From Stigmatella erecta (lineage in GTDB: Bacteria; Myxococcota; Myxococcia; Myxococcales; Myxococcaceae): a stretch of DNA of 64,000 nt. How positions within the stretch are numbered: the stretch's first letter is position 1; every line of letters begins with the position of its first letter. The notes beneath the pieces were generated by a model. The model saw only the letters and a program-made list of their open reading frames with translations. It was not told where the DNA came from and made no database searches. Made by a program: the position numbers and the translations under genes. This document shows positions 17,346 through 26,532 of the stretch, one piece after another. Location of the stretch: assembly GCF_900111745.1 (NCBI RefSeq), contig NZ_FOIJ01000005.1, positions 186,001 to 250,000 on the forward strand, given 5' to 3'.

Positions 17346-17790
17346 TCCATGTCTTTTCATCGAAGAGGGGGCGGTGCGGGTCAAGGCTGGGCCAATCCCT
17401 CTCTGGAGTCTGCCAGCATGCTCTGGCAGCTTGAGCCGGTGGCGCACGGGTCCGATAGCTCCAGCTCGAGGACCCTCTCGCTCCGCAACGGCTGAGCCCG
17501 TCCAGGGGCGCTCTGAGGCTCAGGCTTCGGCCCGGGCCTCCCTCAGCACCAGACCCGGAAGGACTGTACAGACGCACTGTCCTCAAAATTCTGGGGTGGC
17601 CCCCGCGCCGGGGCCACCCTTTTGTCATTTGAGCGCAGTCCTCTGGACCGTTGGGGGCTGTGTTGTAGCTCCTGGCGCTCCATCCCGTGGCTCCGGCGCT
17701 CGTGGCAGCCGTGGGCCTTGGGATGATGATGAAGGCGAGCGCTTTGGAAATTTTGCAGCAACATCTTTGCTCGATACCCGAGAATCGGTC
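17346..17790. other. Intergenic region with an orphan terminator and a short inverted repeat
   Basis: 445 bp between divergent genes. It contains TGCCAG-CATGCT-CTGGCA (17411-17428), 65 bp before the toxin start and operator-like, and the strong hairpin described at 17594-17623. No gene is supported. Confidence 0.5.
17594..17623 (+). terminator. Strong intrinsic terminator with no gene upstream
   Basis: GGGTGGCCCC (17594-17603), 6-nt loop, GGGGCCACCC (17610-17619), then TTTTG. A perfect 10-bp stem plus T-run on the plus strand. The nearest plus-strand gene upstream is the P450 more than 2 kb away, so it serves either an unannotated short transcript or is left from a deleted gene. Confidence 0.75.
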
Positions 17791-20139
17791 ATGCGCATCC
17801 CCGGCTCTGAACCCCGCAGGCTCAAGGCCGAAATCGCGCCGAAGCCCGCTGCCCCCACCCGTGGGACCCAGGCCAACACGGTCAAGACCACCCAACCCAC
17901 CCCGGCTGCCCCCGGCACCAGAGGCGTCAGCACCTTCACCGCCGCCCCCGCACGCGCCAAGGTGGACCTCCAGGGCATGCTGGCTCGGGCCGCGACGACC
18001 GAGGCCACCGCCGCCGCCTCCGGGACGGGGCCGACGCCGCCCGTTGCGGATCCGGTGCAGGAGGCCGCCACCCGCGTGCGCCAGGCCGGTGCCCGCGGAC
18101 CCGCCGCGGCCATGGACGCGCTGCGCGTGGAGGCTGAGAAGCTCGGTGATCCCACGAAGGTGGATGCGCTGATCCAGGAGTGCCGCGTCGAGGTCGAGGC
18201 CGCCGCCGGCACGCTTGCCGACCGCGTCAAGAACAACAAGGACGACTCGGGCTCCAACCGGGCCACCCGCGACATCGTCGAGGACATGTCCGCGATGACG
18301 GACCTTGCCGGCGAGGCCGGTACCCGCCAGATCTCTGAGGCCGTGGCCCAGAAGATGGCCGACCGCCTTGATGCCAACGAGGGCGACCTCAACCAGCTCG
18401 ACGACGCCTTCCGCGAACTCGCTGACAAGGGCCAGGGCTCCAAGCTCGCGCTCGCCGTGGCCGAACGGATGATCAACGGCACCGGCCTGGTCGACGCCGG
18501 CAACAGCCTCCTCAACGCCGGCACCGACGCGATCGGCAAGCTCACCGGTGAGTACAAGACCGCCCAGGGCGAGTACTCCCAGCACGAGGCGCGGCTCGCC
18601 CAGGACCTGGCGGCCTTCGGCCCCGGGATGACCGACGCGGAGAAGCGCAGGTACTCCGAGGAGTTCTGGAAGGTCCCCGAGCATGCCGACGCCAAGGCCA
18701 AGATGGAGGGGGCGGAGAGCAAGCTCGCCGCGGCGATGGAGGCCGGCCGCCCCCAGCTCGAGCAACTAGCGCGACAGGGCGACGCGGACGCGGCCAAGAA
18801 GCTGATGGAGGGCTACGAGGTTCTCTCCAGCAGTATCCACCACGCCGATGATGCGCTCTCGTTCGTCGCCGACATGAACAAGGCCGAGAACGCGGATCTG
18901 CTCGGCGCCATCGACCAGCACACCGACGGCGACATCCAGACCCGGATGGGTGAGAACATCGTCGCGGTAGCCACCCCGCGGGCGCAGGGCGAGGCCATCG
19001 CCCAGGCCGAGCAGGGGGATCCCAAGGGCCTGGAGGCGTTCTCCGGCCTGATGGAGGCCATCGGCGCCGGCAGCAACATGAAGGACCTCGCCACCGAGGT
19101 CCGCGGGCTCAGCGAGACGCTGAAGAAGCTGCGCGAGAACCCGGGCCAGGTCCGCTTCGACAACCTCGTTCAGGACTGGCAGGGCAAGAGCAAGCTGGGC
19201 AAGGCGATGGCCATCGCTGGCGTGGCGGCCGGCATTTACACCGCCGCCACCGACCCCAGCGAGGCCGAGCGCATCAAGGCGGGCCTGGGCGCGGTGAAGG
19301 GCGGCCTGGAAATCACCGCGGGCGTGCTCGGGACCTTCGGCTCCGCGGCCAAGGTGGCAGGCGCCGCCGAGCTGGCCGGTAAGTTCGTGCCCTACGTGGG
19401 CTTGGCCATCGACGCGGTCCAGATGGGCCAGGACATCCACGCGCTGGTGAACGACCCCAACATTGGCGAGGGCATCGCCGCGTTCGGCACCGGCGTGTCG
19501 CTGCTCGGCGACCTGGCCGGGTGCGTGCCCATCCTCGGCACCCTGCCGGATGGGGCGCTCGGCCTCGCGGGCGAGCTCATCCACACCATCGGCGGCTTCA
19601 TCAGCGGCATCATCGAGGGCAACGAGGCGCAGGAAAAGCTCAACGCCGAGCGCGCCAGCTTGCTGGAGAAGGCAGGGGTGCCGCAGGACGTCCGCGAGCT
19701 GCTCACCGCGAGCAGCAACACCATTCTCCAGACGCAGCTCGGCCAGCTGGGGATGGACCGCGAGGACTTCCTCTCCACGCTGGGGGACCTCTTGGACCCG
19801 GCGTTGCAGGACGGGCGACCCTACATGGCCGCGATGGACGCCGCCGCCGCGTTCGGCCTCAAGGGCGACGAGGCCAAGGCCTTCATCGACAAGCTGCGAG
19901 CCGAGTTCGAGAGGGACCCGGAGGCCCTGAACACCTTCGAGAACGCGGTCGGCTGGCTGGACGCCTACTCGGACGGCGTCGTGAACGACAACGGCGGCAC
20001 CGATCGCAGCTCGCTGACGGACCAGTTGGAGCAGGTGCAGGATCTCTTCGCGCGCGACTTCCCGGACCTTGCCTCGCAGTACGGGATCGACAACACGACG
20101 GCGGAGGATATCAACGTCGGTTACTACGCGGCGGCGTAG
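17791..20139 (+). CDS. Large Gly/Ala-rich helical protein, 782 aa, function unknown
   Basis: Begins MRIPGSEPRRLKAEIAPKPA with no signal peptide, then a Thr/Pro/Ala-rich disordered stretch to about residue 100. The middle 400 residues are charged amphipathic helices (for example KMADRLDANEGDLNQLDDAF and AESKLAAAMEAGRPQLEQLA). Residues about 470-630 are a run of weakly hydrophobic Gly/Ala helices (LGAVKGGLEITAGVLGTFGS, KFVPYVGLAIDAVQM, FGTGVSLLGDLAGCVPILG, GELIHTIGGFISGIIEGN) that could insert in a membrane, followed by a helical tail with EF-hand-like polar patches (DNGGTDRSS). No catalytic site is visible. The organisation is reminiscent of translocated effectors or polymorphic-toxin carriers. 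The ATG at 17791 is preceded by CGAGAATCGG. Confidence 0.8.
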   Translation: MRIPGSEPRRLKAEIAPKPAAPTRGTQANTVKTTQPTPAAPGTRGVSTFTAAPARAKVDLQGMLARAATTEATAAASGTGPTPPVADPVQEAATRVRQAGARGPAAAMDALRVEAEKLGDPTKVDALIQECRVEVEAAAGTLADRVKNNKDDSGSNRATRDIVEDMSAMTDLAGEAGTRQISEAVAQKMADRLDANEGDLNQLDDAFRELADKGQGSKLALAVAERMINGTGLVDAGNSLLNAGTDAIGKLTGEYKTAQGEYSQHEARLAQDLAAFGPGMTDAEKRRYSEEFWKVPEHADAKAKMEGAESKLAAAMEAGRPQLEQLARQGDADAAKKLMEGYEVLSSSIHHADDALSFVADMNKAENADLLGAIDQHTDGDIQTRMGENIVAVATPRAQGEAIAQAEQGDPKGLEAFSGLMEAIGAGSNMKDLATEVRGLSETLKKLRENPGQVRFDNLVQDWQGKSKLGKAMAIAGVAAGIYTAATDPSEAERIKAGLGAVKGGLEITAGVLGTFGSAAKVAGAAELAGKFVPYVGLAIDAVQMGQDIHALVNDPNIGEGIAAFGTGVSLLGDLAGCVPILGTLPDGALGLAGELIHTIGGFISGIIEGNEAQEKLNAERASLLEKAGVPQDVRELLTASSNTILQTQLGQLGMDREDFLSTLGDLLDPALQDGRPYMAAMDAAAAFGLKGDEAKAFIDKLRAEFERDPEALNTFENAVGWLDAYSDGVVNDNGGTDRSSLTDQLEQVQDLFARDFPDLASQYGIDNTTAEDINVGYYAAA

Positions 20140-20340
20140 CGTCCGAACGCGAGGAGGGTGGGGGGCCGAGCCGCCTCCATCCCCACCTGGCTGCGCAGGC
20201 ACGCCACGAACCCGGTGACGAAGCCCCGCCCGCCCGCGATCAGCGTGAACAGTCCGAGCGCCGCCATCAACGGGACGTACCGCTTCTCGGGCCTGCGGGC
20301 GTCCTGAAAGCTCGCGGCTCCGACAAGGTGTCCGGATGCC
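20140..20340. other. Intergenic sequence after the 782-aa gene, no supported gene
   Basis: 201 bp. A minus-strand frame across it encodes one hydrophobic helix (YVPLMAALGLFTLIAGG) but overlaps the stop region of the upstream gene and has no ribosome site. Treated as non-coding. Confidence 0.4.
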
Positions 20341-20559
20341 TCAGACACCTTCGAAGGGATTGGGTGCCCGGATTCTTTCAGGGAAGGGGGGGGCGCCGCT
20401 CCTCTCCCAGAGCTGAGGCATCCCCTCATAAAGCCCGAAGCACTCGCGGAAGACGGGTTGCTCGCAGACGAATTGGGCGAAACGCTCCACCAAAGGGCGC
20501 AGGCGGTGCTCCGGCATGTTGGGGATAGCCTGGTTCAGGAGGAACAGGCCCATTGTCAT
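20341..20559 (-). CDS. Small hypothetical protein or gene fragment, 72 aa
   Basis: From the ATG at 20559 the frame reads MTMGLFLLNQAIPNMPEHRL and continues with RPLVERFAQFVCEQPVFREC and PQLWERSGAPPFPERI, which looks like real protein rather than a shadow frame: balanced composition, amphipathic helices, aromatic residues. The same frame upstream (CFDYGRCHLV) may also be coding, which would make this the C-terminal end of a truncated gene abutting the cadherin-like lipoprotein gene. No family is recognised and no ribosome site is convincing. Confidence 0.35.
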   Translation of the reverse strand: MTMGLFLLNQAIPNMPEHRLRPLVERFAQFVCEQPVFRECFGLYEGMPQLWERSGAPPFPERIRAPNPFEGV

Positions 20560-20653
20560 CCGCACGAGGTGGCATCGCCCGTAGTCGAAGCACGTCCGCG
20601 CCAGGCAGCGCTCGCCTGGAACGCGAGCGCTGAGAGGTTGAGTCCTGAGAGGT

Positions 20654-22732
20654 TTAGTACACGGCGACCGCGCCGTAGACGCTGGTGCCACTCGTGTAAG
20701 ACACGAGGGCGCCGGTATTCGAAGGAAGCGCCGCGACCGCCGGGTAGGTACCGCTGGTACCGATGGGCCGGGCGTCCGTTGCGGCGATCGAGGTGGCCCC
20801 GACGAGCATTCTGTCCAGCTGAACAGCGCCCGAGTCCAGTTGCGTGACGACATAGCCGTTACCGAGCGCGTCGGAGTCGATGCTCCGGAAAGGGCCAGGG
20901 CCAACGTTCGTGGGCAGGCCGGTCACCTGGCGGCTCGTCCCTGGGGCCGACACGGGGATGACATCGACGTTGTCGTCCCCGAAGGTTCCTATGGCGTAGA
21001 GGAAGCCGTTCGAGCCCGTCCAATCCGAGAAGAAGGCTTGCCCAGGCGGTGCGCTCTCGGCACCGAAGCTGGAGCCCCCGTCACTGCTGCGGCGGATGTG
21101 GAACGCCGGGTTATCACTCACCGAGAACACGTCTCCACTGATCTTGTCCACGATCAGGTCGTGGAAGCTATTGGACTGGGCCAGATCCGTGGCGATGAAA
21201 TCGCCCGTGCCCCGCGAGGAGTTCCGGAGGATACGCAACCCCGCCGCCCCCGTCGAGACGGAGATGTAGATGGCGTCGCCCAAGGAGTCCATGCTCACCT
21301 CGGCCTCGACCGCATTGGAGAGTTCTCGAGGGGTCTCCCAGGTCGCACCCGCGTCGAGGGTCCGGGTGAAAATCACCTTGCCCGGGTTGGCGAGGGCCAC
21401 CACGTAGGCGGTTCCCGTGGGCCCCCCTTCAATCGCGATCTCCGCCACGCCGGTGATGCCCAGGGAGGTGGGACCCACCCAGGTCAGGCCGCGATCCAGG
21501 CTCACGCTGACATACCCGGTGCCACCGCAGTTCATGACCACGAAGAAGCGGCCCAGCGCATCCACCGCCGCCTTGCGCCCCGTGTTCGAAGTGTTGGTGT
21601 TGCAGCTCAACGCCCCGCTGATGATCGTCGACGGGACGTTGGAGAAGGGATCCAGCTGGCATGAGGCGCTGCAACCGTCTCCAGAGGATGGGTTGCCATC
21701 ATCGCACTGCTCGCCCGTGGTGCTGTCCACCAGTCCGTCGCCGCACACCTCCAGGCCGCGGCAGTCCGCGCGGCAGCCGTCCCCTGCGGTGCGGTTTCCG
21801 TCGTCACACACCTCGTTCGGATCGACGGTGCCGTCGCCACAAGCAGGGGGAGGTTTGATGGTGAGGCTGACCGTGGCGGGGTTGGAGGTCAGCGAGCCAT
21901 CGCTGGCCGTGAAGGTAAAGCTGTCCTGTCCTCCGAAGTTCGCTTCTGGAGTGAAGGTCAGGTTGGCGCCTGTCCCGGACAGCGTTCCGTGAGCGGGAGG
22001 GGTGGCGATGGTGAAGGTGAGCGCGTCACCCTCCACGTCCGTGGCCGTCAAGGTGATAGCGGTGGCGGTGTTATGGGCCACCGTCACCGTGACGTTGGTG
22101 GCCACGGGCGCGTCGTTGACCGGGGTCACCGTCACAGTGACCAGGCCGATGCTGGTGGTCTGCCCGTCCGTTGCCACGTACTCGAAGGCCGCCGCTCCGT
22201 GGAAGTCGGCGTTGGGGCTGAAGGTGATGTTCGTCCCGGAAAGCGTGGCCATGCCATTGCTCGGATTCTGCACGGCGCTGATCGTCAGCGTCTGTCCTTC
22301 CACATCGGTGTCGTTGGCCAGAAGGGTGCTGGCTGCCAGCGTCAGCGGCACGTCCTCTTCTGTCGTTGCCGTGTCGTTGCCCGCCACCGGAGCGTCATTC
22401 ACCGGTTGGACCGTGACCTTGATGGTGGCTGTCGCCGTCGCATGGCCGTCGGAGACCGTGACCGTCAAGGACTCTTCCCCGGCGAAGTTCGCATGGGGCG
22501 TGTACGTCACCGACGTCCCCATGCCCGTGAGTGTGCCATTGCTGGGGGACGCGAATGTGACTTCGAGCGCGTCGCCGTCCGCATCTTCTGGCGAGACGGT
22601 GATGGCGACCGGGGTGTCCTCGGGGGTGGAGACACTGGCATCCGCGACAGTGGGAGGATGATTCGACGGAGGGTTGTGCCCACAGGCAGCAGCCAATGCG
22701 AGCACAAACAACAGAGGATACTTCGTTGTCAT
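20654..22732 (-). CDS. Cadherin-like/Cys-rich repeat/Asp-box surface lipoprotein
   Basis: 692 aa. A lipoprotein-like signal ([14 protein letters not shown]) anchors it. Residues about 25-310 hold three tandem Ig/cadherin-like repeats of the [20 protein letters not shown] type with [16 protein letters not shown] and VNDAPVA linkers (tandem-95/VCBS style). Two myxobacterial disulfide repeats follow ([16 protein letters not shown] and [18 protein letters not shown]). The C-terminal 330 residues contain Asp-box-like motifs [16 protein letters not shown] and SSDGGSSF, as in sialidase-type beta-propellers. Together this suggests a cell-surface adhesion or glycan-contact protein. The ATG at 22732 with GGAG 5 nt upstream is chosen although the frame extends 70 codons further. 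The catalytic residues of sialidases are not evident. Confidence 0.85.
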   Translation of the reverse strand: MTTKYPLLFVLALAAACGHNPPSNHPPTVADASVSTPEDTPVAITVSPEDADGDALEVTFASPSNGTLTGMGTSVTYTPHANFAGEESLTVTVSDGHATATATIKVTVQPVNDAPVAGNDTATTEEDVPLTLAASTLLANDTDVEGQTLTISAVQNPSNGMATLSGTNITFSPNADFHGAAAFEYVATDGQTTSIGLVTVTVTPVNDAPVATNVTVTVAHNTATAITLTATDVEGDALTFTIATPPAHGTLSGTGANLTFTPEANFGGQDSFTFTASDGSLTSNPATVSLTIKPPPACGDGTVDPNEVCDDGNRTAGDGCRADCRGLEVCGDGLVDSTTGEQCDDGNPSSGDGCSASCQLDPFSNVPSTIISGALSCNTNTSNTGRKAAVDALGRFFVVMNCGGTGYVSVSLDRGLTWVGPTSLGITGVAEIAIEGGPTGTAYVVALANPGKVIFTRTLDAGATWETPRELSNAVEAEVSMDSLGDAIYISVSTGAAGLRILRNSSRGTGDFIATDLAQSNSFHDLIVDKISGDVFSVSDNPAFHIRRSSDGGSSFGAESAPPGQAFFSDWTGSNGFLYAIGTFGDDNVDVIPVSAPGTSRQVTGLPTNVGPGPFRSIDSDALGNGYVVTQLDSGAVQLDRMLVGATSIAATDARPIGTSGTYPAVAALPSNTGALVSYTSGTSVYGAVAVY

Positions 22733-23353
22733 CGTGACTCCAGCCTCACCGGGAAAGAGACTTCGAGGGAGGCTTGCGAAAGAGAAGCAGACCCTACTCC
22801 CTTGGGTGAGCAAGCAACAGAGTGTCCGGCGCTTCCAGCGCTTGGCGTCTCGTCCTGCGAGCCAATACGTGACTATCTGGGTTTTGCCGCGCTCCTCAGC
22901 GCAGGATTCGCTGAAGAGACAGCAGCTTGGCTGCCACCACACAGGAATCCACTGATTCCAGGGTCACATCGCTCATCCGAAATGACCCACCCTCACCGAT
23001 CCAGGCTCCCCTGTGTCCGCCGCGCAGAGACCGCTGGTGCTGTCAGCGAGCCACGCGTTCAGGCCAGAGGCGTTGATATGGCTTTGGCAGATGCGATGGC
23101 CCTGGCCGAAGGGGAGCTGTGCGATGGTCAAGACAGGGCTCTCCGTGCCCGTATGTTGCACGCCGGTCGTGGCTGGCGAGTTCCCGCGATGCGCTCGTAG
23201 CGAGTGGACGGTGGGAACATGCTCCCCCTCCGTCCAACCTGGATCGCCTTCCTCTCGGGTAGCATCACATCCACTGGATGCATTGATGACGCTCACCTGC
23301 CGCTGCGCCCGCGAACAGCGGGGACCCGCAGCTTACCCCAAGGACCCTGTCCC
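22733..23353. other. Intergenic region between divergent lipoprotein genes
   Basis: 621 bp with lower GC than the flanks. It must hold the promoters of the cadherin-like gene (minus) and the deacetylase gene (plus). Several open frames exist but none has family signal; one minus-strand frame contains the string PFGQGHRICQSH, which resembles a P450 haem loop by chance. Confidence 0.45.
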
Positions 23354-24559
23354 ATGACCTCTACCCCTGGAGCGCCGTACGCGCTTGCCCTGTTCCTCCT
23401 GGCTCCCGCCCTGCTCCTGGCGTGCGGCAGCGGCTCCCAAGGTGGCACCCCGTGCGGGAACACGCTCGCCCCTCCCACCACGGCCTATGCCTTCACCGAC
23501 AACGTCGCACCTTCCGCCCACCCGCCGCGAGGGCTCCAGCCCAGCCAGGTGCCACAGTTCGTGGGCATCAGCTGGGACGACAACAGCCGCGAGGATGGCA
23601 TGGCGTGGGCGCTCGAGCTGGCCGCGGCGCGGAAGAACCCGGATGGGACTCCCGTGAACATGACGTTCTTCATGACCACGAAGTTCATCGCGCAGGACGC
23701 CATCACCGATCCGAGGGCGCTCAAGAAGGTCTGGCGCGAGGCCCAGGCCGCGGGCCACGAGGTGGCGCTCCACAGTGTGACCCACGAGACGAGCAAGAGC
23801 GCGGACACGCAACGCTGGACCGAAGAGCTCACCGGCACCCTTGCCGCGCTCACGAAGGACTACGACGCGAACGAGGAGCGTTGGGACACGTCGCTGAAGA
23901 GCGGTCCGGGGCTCGCGAGAGAGCAGCTGGTCGGCTGGCGCACGCCGTTGCTCGCGACGAATGATCTGCTCATGCCCGTCCTGAAGGCCCACGGGGTCTG
24001 GTACGACTCCAGCCTGGAGGAAGGCTTCCAGGACGACCAGGATGGGACCAACTTCCTCTGGCCCTACACGCTGGACAGCGGCTCTCCGGGGGACGCGTTC
24101 CTGGCGGCGCGGGGCGCCCAAGACATGAAGGCCCCCATCACCCGGCACGCGGGCCTCTGGGAGCTGCCGGTCTACACCGTCATCACCCCGCCGGAGATCC
24201 GGACGGCGCTCAAATACCGCGTGAACTGGTTCGACGACAGGAGCGGAAAGATCACTGGCTTCGACTTCAACCTGCTCACCCACGCCATGTTCCAGATGAA
24301 CAAGGCAGAGTTCCTGGCGACGCTCAAATACACGCTGGATCAGAGGCTCCGGGGCAACCGCGCGCCCTTCCTCATCACCTTGCACTCGGACTACTACTCG
24401 CCCGAGTTTACGTATGCGCCCCGCATCACCAACGCTGAGCGCCGGGCCGCGATCGAGGAGTTCCTCGACTACGCGCTCAGCAAGCCAGAAGTCCGGGTCC
24501 GCTCCTACAAGGAGATCTTCGACTGGATGCGCAGCCCCGCTGCGATGGAGTGCCACTAG
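23354..24559 (+). CDS. Polysaccharide deacetylase-like lipoprotein
   Basis: 401 aa, lipoprotein signal ALFLLAPALLLAC with acylated Cys24. The NodB-type fold is indicated by the metal/catalytic pair in GISWDDN (Asp75-Asp76), the metal-binding HSVTH (140-144) within GHEVALHSVTHETS, the GWRTPLLATN motif-3 arginine, and a late ITLHSDYY that supplies the motif-5 His. It would remove N- or O-acetyl groups from cell-surface or prey polysaccharide at the envelope. The ATG at 23354 directly precedes the signal peptide; the frame's upstream extension has no coding character. It stands alone, with the divergent cadherin-like lipoprotein on its 5' side. Confidence 0.87.
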   Translation: MTSTPGAPYALALFLLAPALLLACGSGSQGGTPCGNTLAPPTTAYAFTDNVAPSAHPPRGLQPSQVPQFVGISWDDNSREDGMAWALELAAARKNPDGTPVNMTFFMTTKFIAQDAITDPRALKKVWREAQAAGHEVALHSVTHETSKSADTQRWTEELTGTLAALTKDYDANEERWDTSLKSGPGLAREQLVGWRTPLLATNDLLMPVLKAHGVWYDSSLEEGFQDDQDGTNFLWPYTLDSGSPGDAFLAARGAQDMKAPITRHAGLWELPVYTVITPPEIRTALKYRVNWFDDRSGKITGFDFNLLTHAMFQMNKAEFLATLKYTLDQRLRGNRAPFLITLHSDYYSPEFTYAPRITNAERRAAIEEFLDYALSKPEVRVRSYKEIFDWMRSPAAMECH

Positions 24560-24742
24560 CGCCGGATTGGGTCCGCCAACGGTCGAGCGCGGTTTCCGTA
24601 AAGACTGCCCAGCACGGCGTACCCAGAGCGGACTTGGCGGCACTCCGTGGGAGCCCAGAGGGGCAGGAGAGGGCGTACGGGCGCAGGCGGCCGGAGGGTA
24701 GGGCGAGTGCGGCCGCACGTGCCCTCTCGACGGTGGACGCTG

Positions 24743-25105
24743 TCAGGGATCGCGGTGGACCGTCCCGGGGGAGAAGGCCGGCAGGCAGATGGCGATGTAC
24801 TCGGCTCCCTCCTCGCCTGGGGTGCTGTAGCGCACCCACTCTCCGGGTTCGCACACCACGCCCTGGCCCGCGCGAACGTCGAGTGCGCCGCCGGCGTGCT
24901 CCACGCGCAGCCAGCCCTTGAGCACCACCGTGTACTCGCGGAAGGCGGGCGTCTGCCCGGGCTCGACCCAGCCCCCGGGGCTGCGCATGTGGGCCACGCT
25001 GAGCTCTTCCGTCTTCGAGTTCACCCTCCCCACGTACTCGTCGATGAGCTTCGGCTTGTTCCCCGCGGCTTCCACGCGGGTGGGAGAGGGGATGAGGACC
25101 GGCAT
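24743..25105 (-). CDS. Cupin-domain protein, 120 aa
   Basis: Single small beta-barrel cupin. EYTVVLKGWLRVEHAGGALD gives motif 1 and AGQGVVCEPGEWVRYSTPG motif 2, but the usual metal-binding His residues of motif 1 are largely missing (FREYTVVLKG), so metal binding is doubtful and a non-enzymatic or ethanolamine-utilisation-type role is possible. The ATG at 25105 is preceded by GGAG at 6 nt, better than the upstream ATG at 25117. It is cytoplasmic, 3' of the convergent deacetylase gene. Confidence 0.8.
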   Translation of the reverse strand: MPVLIPSPTRVEAAGNKPKLIDEYVGRVNSKTEELSVAHMRSPGGWVEPGQTPAFREYTVVLKGWLRVEHAGGALDVRAGQGVVCEPGEWVRYSTPGEEGAEYIAICLPAFSPGTVHRDP

Positions 25106-25155
25106 GGCGCGCTCCACGGCAACGGGTGTGAGGCCTCAGGCTAGCAGCGCGCCCG

Positions 25156-25362
25156 TCATTTGCCCCGGCGGATGAACCACCGCGGCAGCCGCCGGTCATT
25201 CGGGGTCTTCCGCTCCTGGGCCGGCCGGTGCCGCACGCGCATGTCCGGGGGGGGCACCCAGGGGCTCCGGGGCCGCTCGCTCACGGTCCGCAGTCCGCTG
25301 GGGCGGGGCAGGGCGTCATCGGCCGGGGACCGCTGCGAATCCGGCGGCAGCAGGAGCGTCAT
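25156..25362 (-). CDS. Small basic Pro/Arg-rich protein, 68 aa
   Basis: Begins MTLLLPPDSQRSPADDALPR and ends RRLPRWFIRRGK; rich in Arg and Pro, no cysteine, no membrane helix. The ATG at 25362 follows AAGGGG at 5 nt, a convincing ribosome site, and the stop lies 50 bp before the cupin start on the same strand, so the two may be cotranscribed. No family is recognised. Confidence 0.55.
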   Translation of the reverse strand: MTLLLPPDSQRSPADDALPRPSGLRTVSERPRSPWVPPPDMRVRHRPAQERKTPNDRRLPRWFIRRGK

Positions 25363-25692
25363 CGCCGCCCCTTCTTCAACCCTGCGTGAAGCTGGAGTGA
25401 CATGACAGCCCCCCTGGTCCCGCCCGAGCCCACGCACCGGGCACCGATGGAGGGCGGGACGGCATCGGTGCCTCTGGGTACGGGAGCGGATTTCTCCAAG
25501 GAATACCGGTGATTTCCGGGAAGCAGGGAGTGACCGGGAGGAGGCACTCCACCCGGGGGAGGAGGGGGCACGTCATCGAACTCTCAACGGTCCCGGCCCC
25601 GTGACGTTGTCCAGGCGAACGTCCTGGGATGATCCGGAGGCTGCAGCCCGGCGCTGGCGCTTCGGGGGACGAGGACTAACTTCTGCCGGGCC
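25363..25692. other. Intergenic region, nothing identified
   Basis: 330 bp between divergent genes at 25362 (minus) and 25693 (plus). No frame shows family signal. The local ATTTCTCCAAGGAATACC stretch near 25490 is lower in GC and may hold promoter elements, but none can be assigned. Confidence 0.4.
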
Positions 25693-26493
25693 ATGTCCTC
25701 TCGTGCTCTTCTCACCGCTGTGATGCTCCTGGGGGGGGCCTTGTCCGCCTCGGCCCAGGCGCCGTCCCGCCGTCCCCGCACCGTCGCGGGCGTGTGTGGG
25801 GCGGCCAACTGGGTCTGTGTCGCCGAGTGCATCGACGCGGCGTGCGTGGACCAATGTCTCCGGCAGGGCTGTGAGACGTCGCTCGACAAGCTCCAGTCCT
25901 GCACGGAGAAGGCCGGGTGTGCACCGGATGACACCTCGTGTCCCACGCGCACCTGTGGCCAGGTCTGCCAGCAGGCCTTCGAGCCCGCGCCGCCCAGCCC
26001 CGAGAAGGAACAGCAGGACCCCTGCGCGAGCGTCCAGCCGGCCGGTGCCGGGGTTCCCAAGGATGTGGTGGGCCGGTGGGAGCTGGCCGCCGCCACCCTC
26101 AAGCCAGAGCCTCCCGGCACGCCCGCCCGGGCTGACCCTCAGCCCCGGCCCGACTTCGTGCGGAGCTTGGAGGTTCAGCCCAACGGCTGCTTCGTGCTGT
26201 CCACGCAGCTGAAGGACGCCACGCTGGGGCGCGGCAACCAATTGGAGGTGCGCGCCTGGGGCACCTTCGCGGTGTCCAAGGACGACAAGGTCGTCTTGCA
26301 GGCCAAGGATGGGCAGGCCACCGGCCCCGTCTGCGGCAAGCCCCGCGTCATTCCGCTATCCAAGGGCAAGTTCCGCGGGCCGCGCTACAAGTACCAGGTG
26401 GAGGGCGACACGCTCACCCTCACGATCGATGACCCGTCCAAGCGCGCCTTCCAGTTCCAGCGCGTGGAGACGCCCGAGCCGCCGAAGGAATAG
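25693..26493 (+). CDS. Secreted cysteine-rich protein, 266 aa
   Basis: Signal peptide MSSRALLTAVMLLGGALSASA with cleavage after ASA. The next 75 residues hold about 13 cysteines in an alternating pattern (VCGAANWVCVAECIDAACVD, CTEKAGCAPDDTSCPTRTC), suggesting a compact disulfide-rich module. The second half, from DVVGRWELAAATLKPEPPG, resembles a lipocalin-like or META-type beta-barrel: GCFVLSTQLKDATLG, WGTFAVSKDDKVVLQAKDG, TLTLTIDDPSKRAFQFQRV. I do not recognise a named family. It precedes the WS/DGAT gene by 39 bp on the same strand and might be cotranscribed. Confidence 0.75.
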   Translation: MSSRALLTAVMLLGGALSASAQAPSRRPRTVAGVCGAANWVCVAECIDAACVDQCLRQGCETSLDKLQSCTEKAGCAPDDTSCPTRTCGQVCQQAFEPAPPSPEKEQQDPCASVQPAGAGVPKDVVGRWELAAATLKPEPPGTPARADPQPRPDFVRSLEVQPNGCFVLSTQLKDATLGRGNQLEVRAWGTFAVSKDDKVVLQAKDGQATGPVCGKPRVIPLSKGKFRGPRYKYQVEGDTLTLTIDDPSKRAFQFQRVETPEPPKE

Positions 26494-26532
26494 CCCCCGC
26501 TGGGGAAGGGCTCTGCTACACCGGGCGGAACG

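Noticed and set aside
20124-20429. 101-codon minus-strand frame with one hydrophobic helix
   Set aside because: Overlaps the end of the 782-aa gene, no ribosome site, no family.
22973-23296. Minus-strand frame with PFGQGHRICQSH resembling a P450 haem loop
   Set aside because: No I-helix, ExxR or other P450 sequence around it; isolated chance match.
24477-25199. 240-codon minus-strand frame across the cupin gene
   Set aside because: Different frame from the cupin, Arg/Gly-rich shadow.
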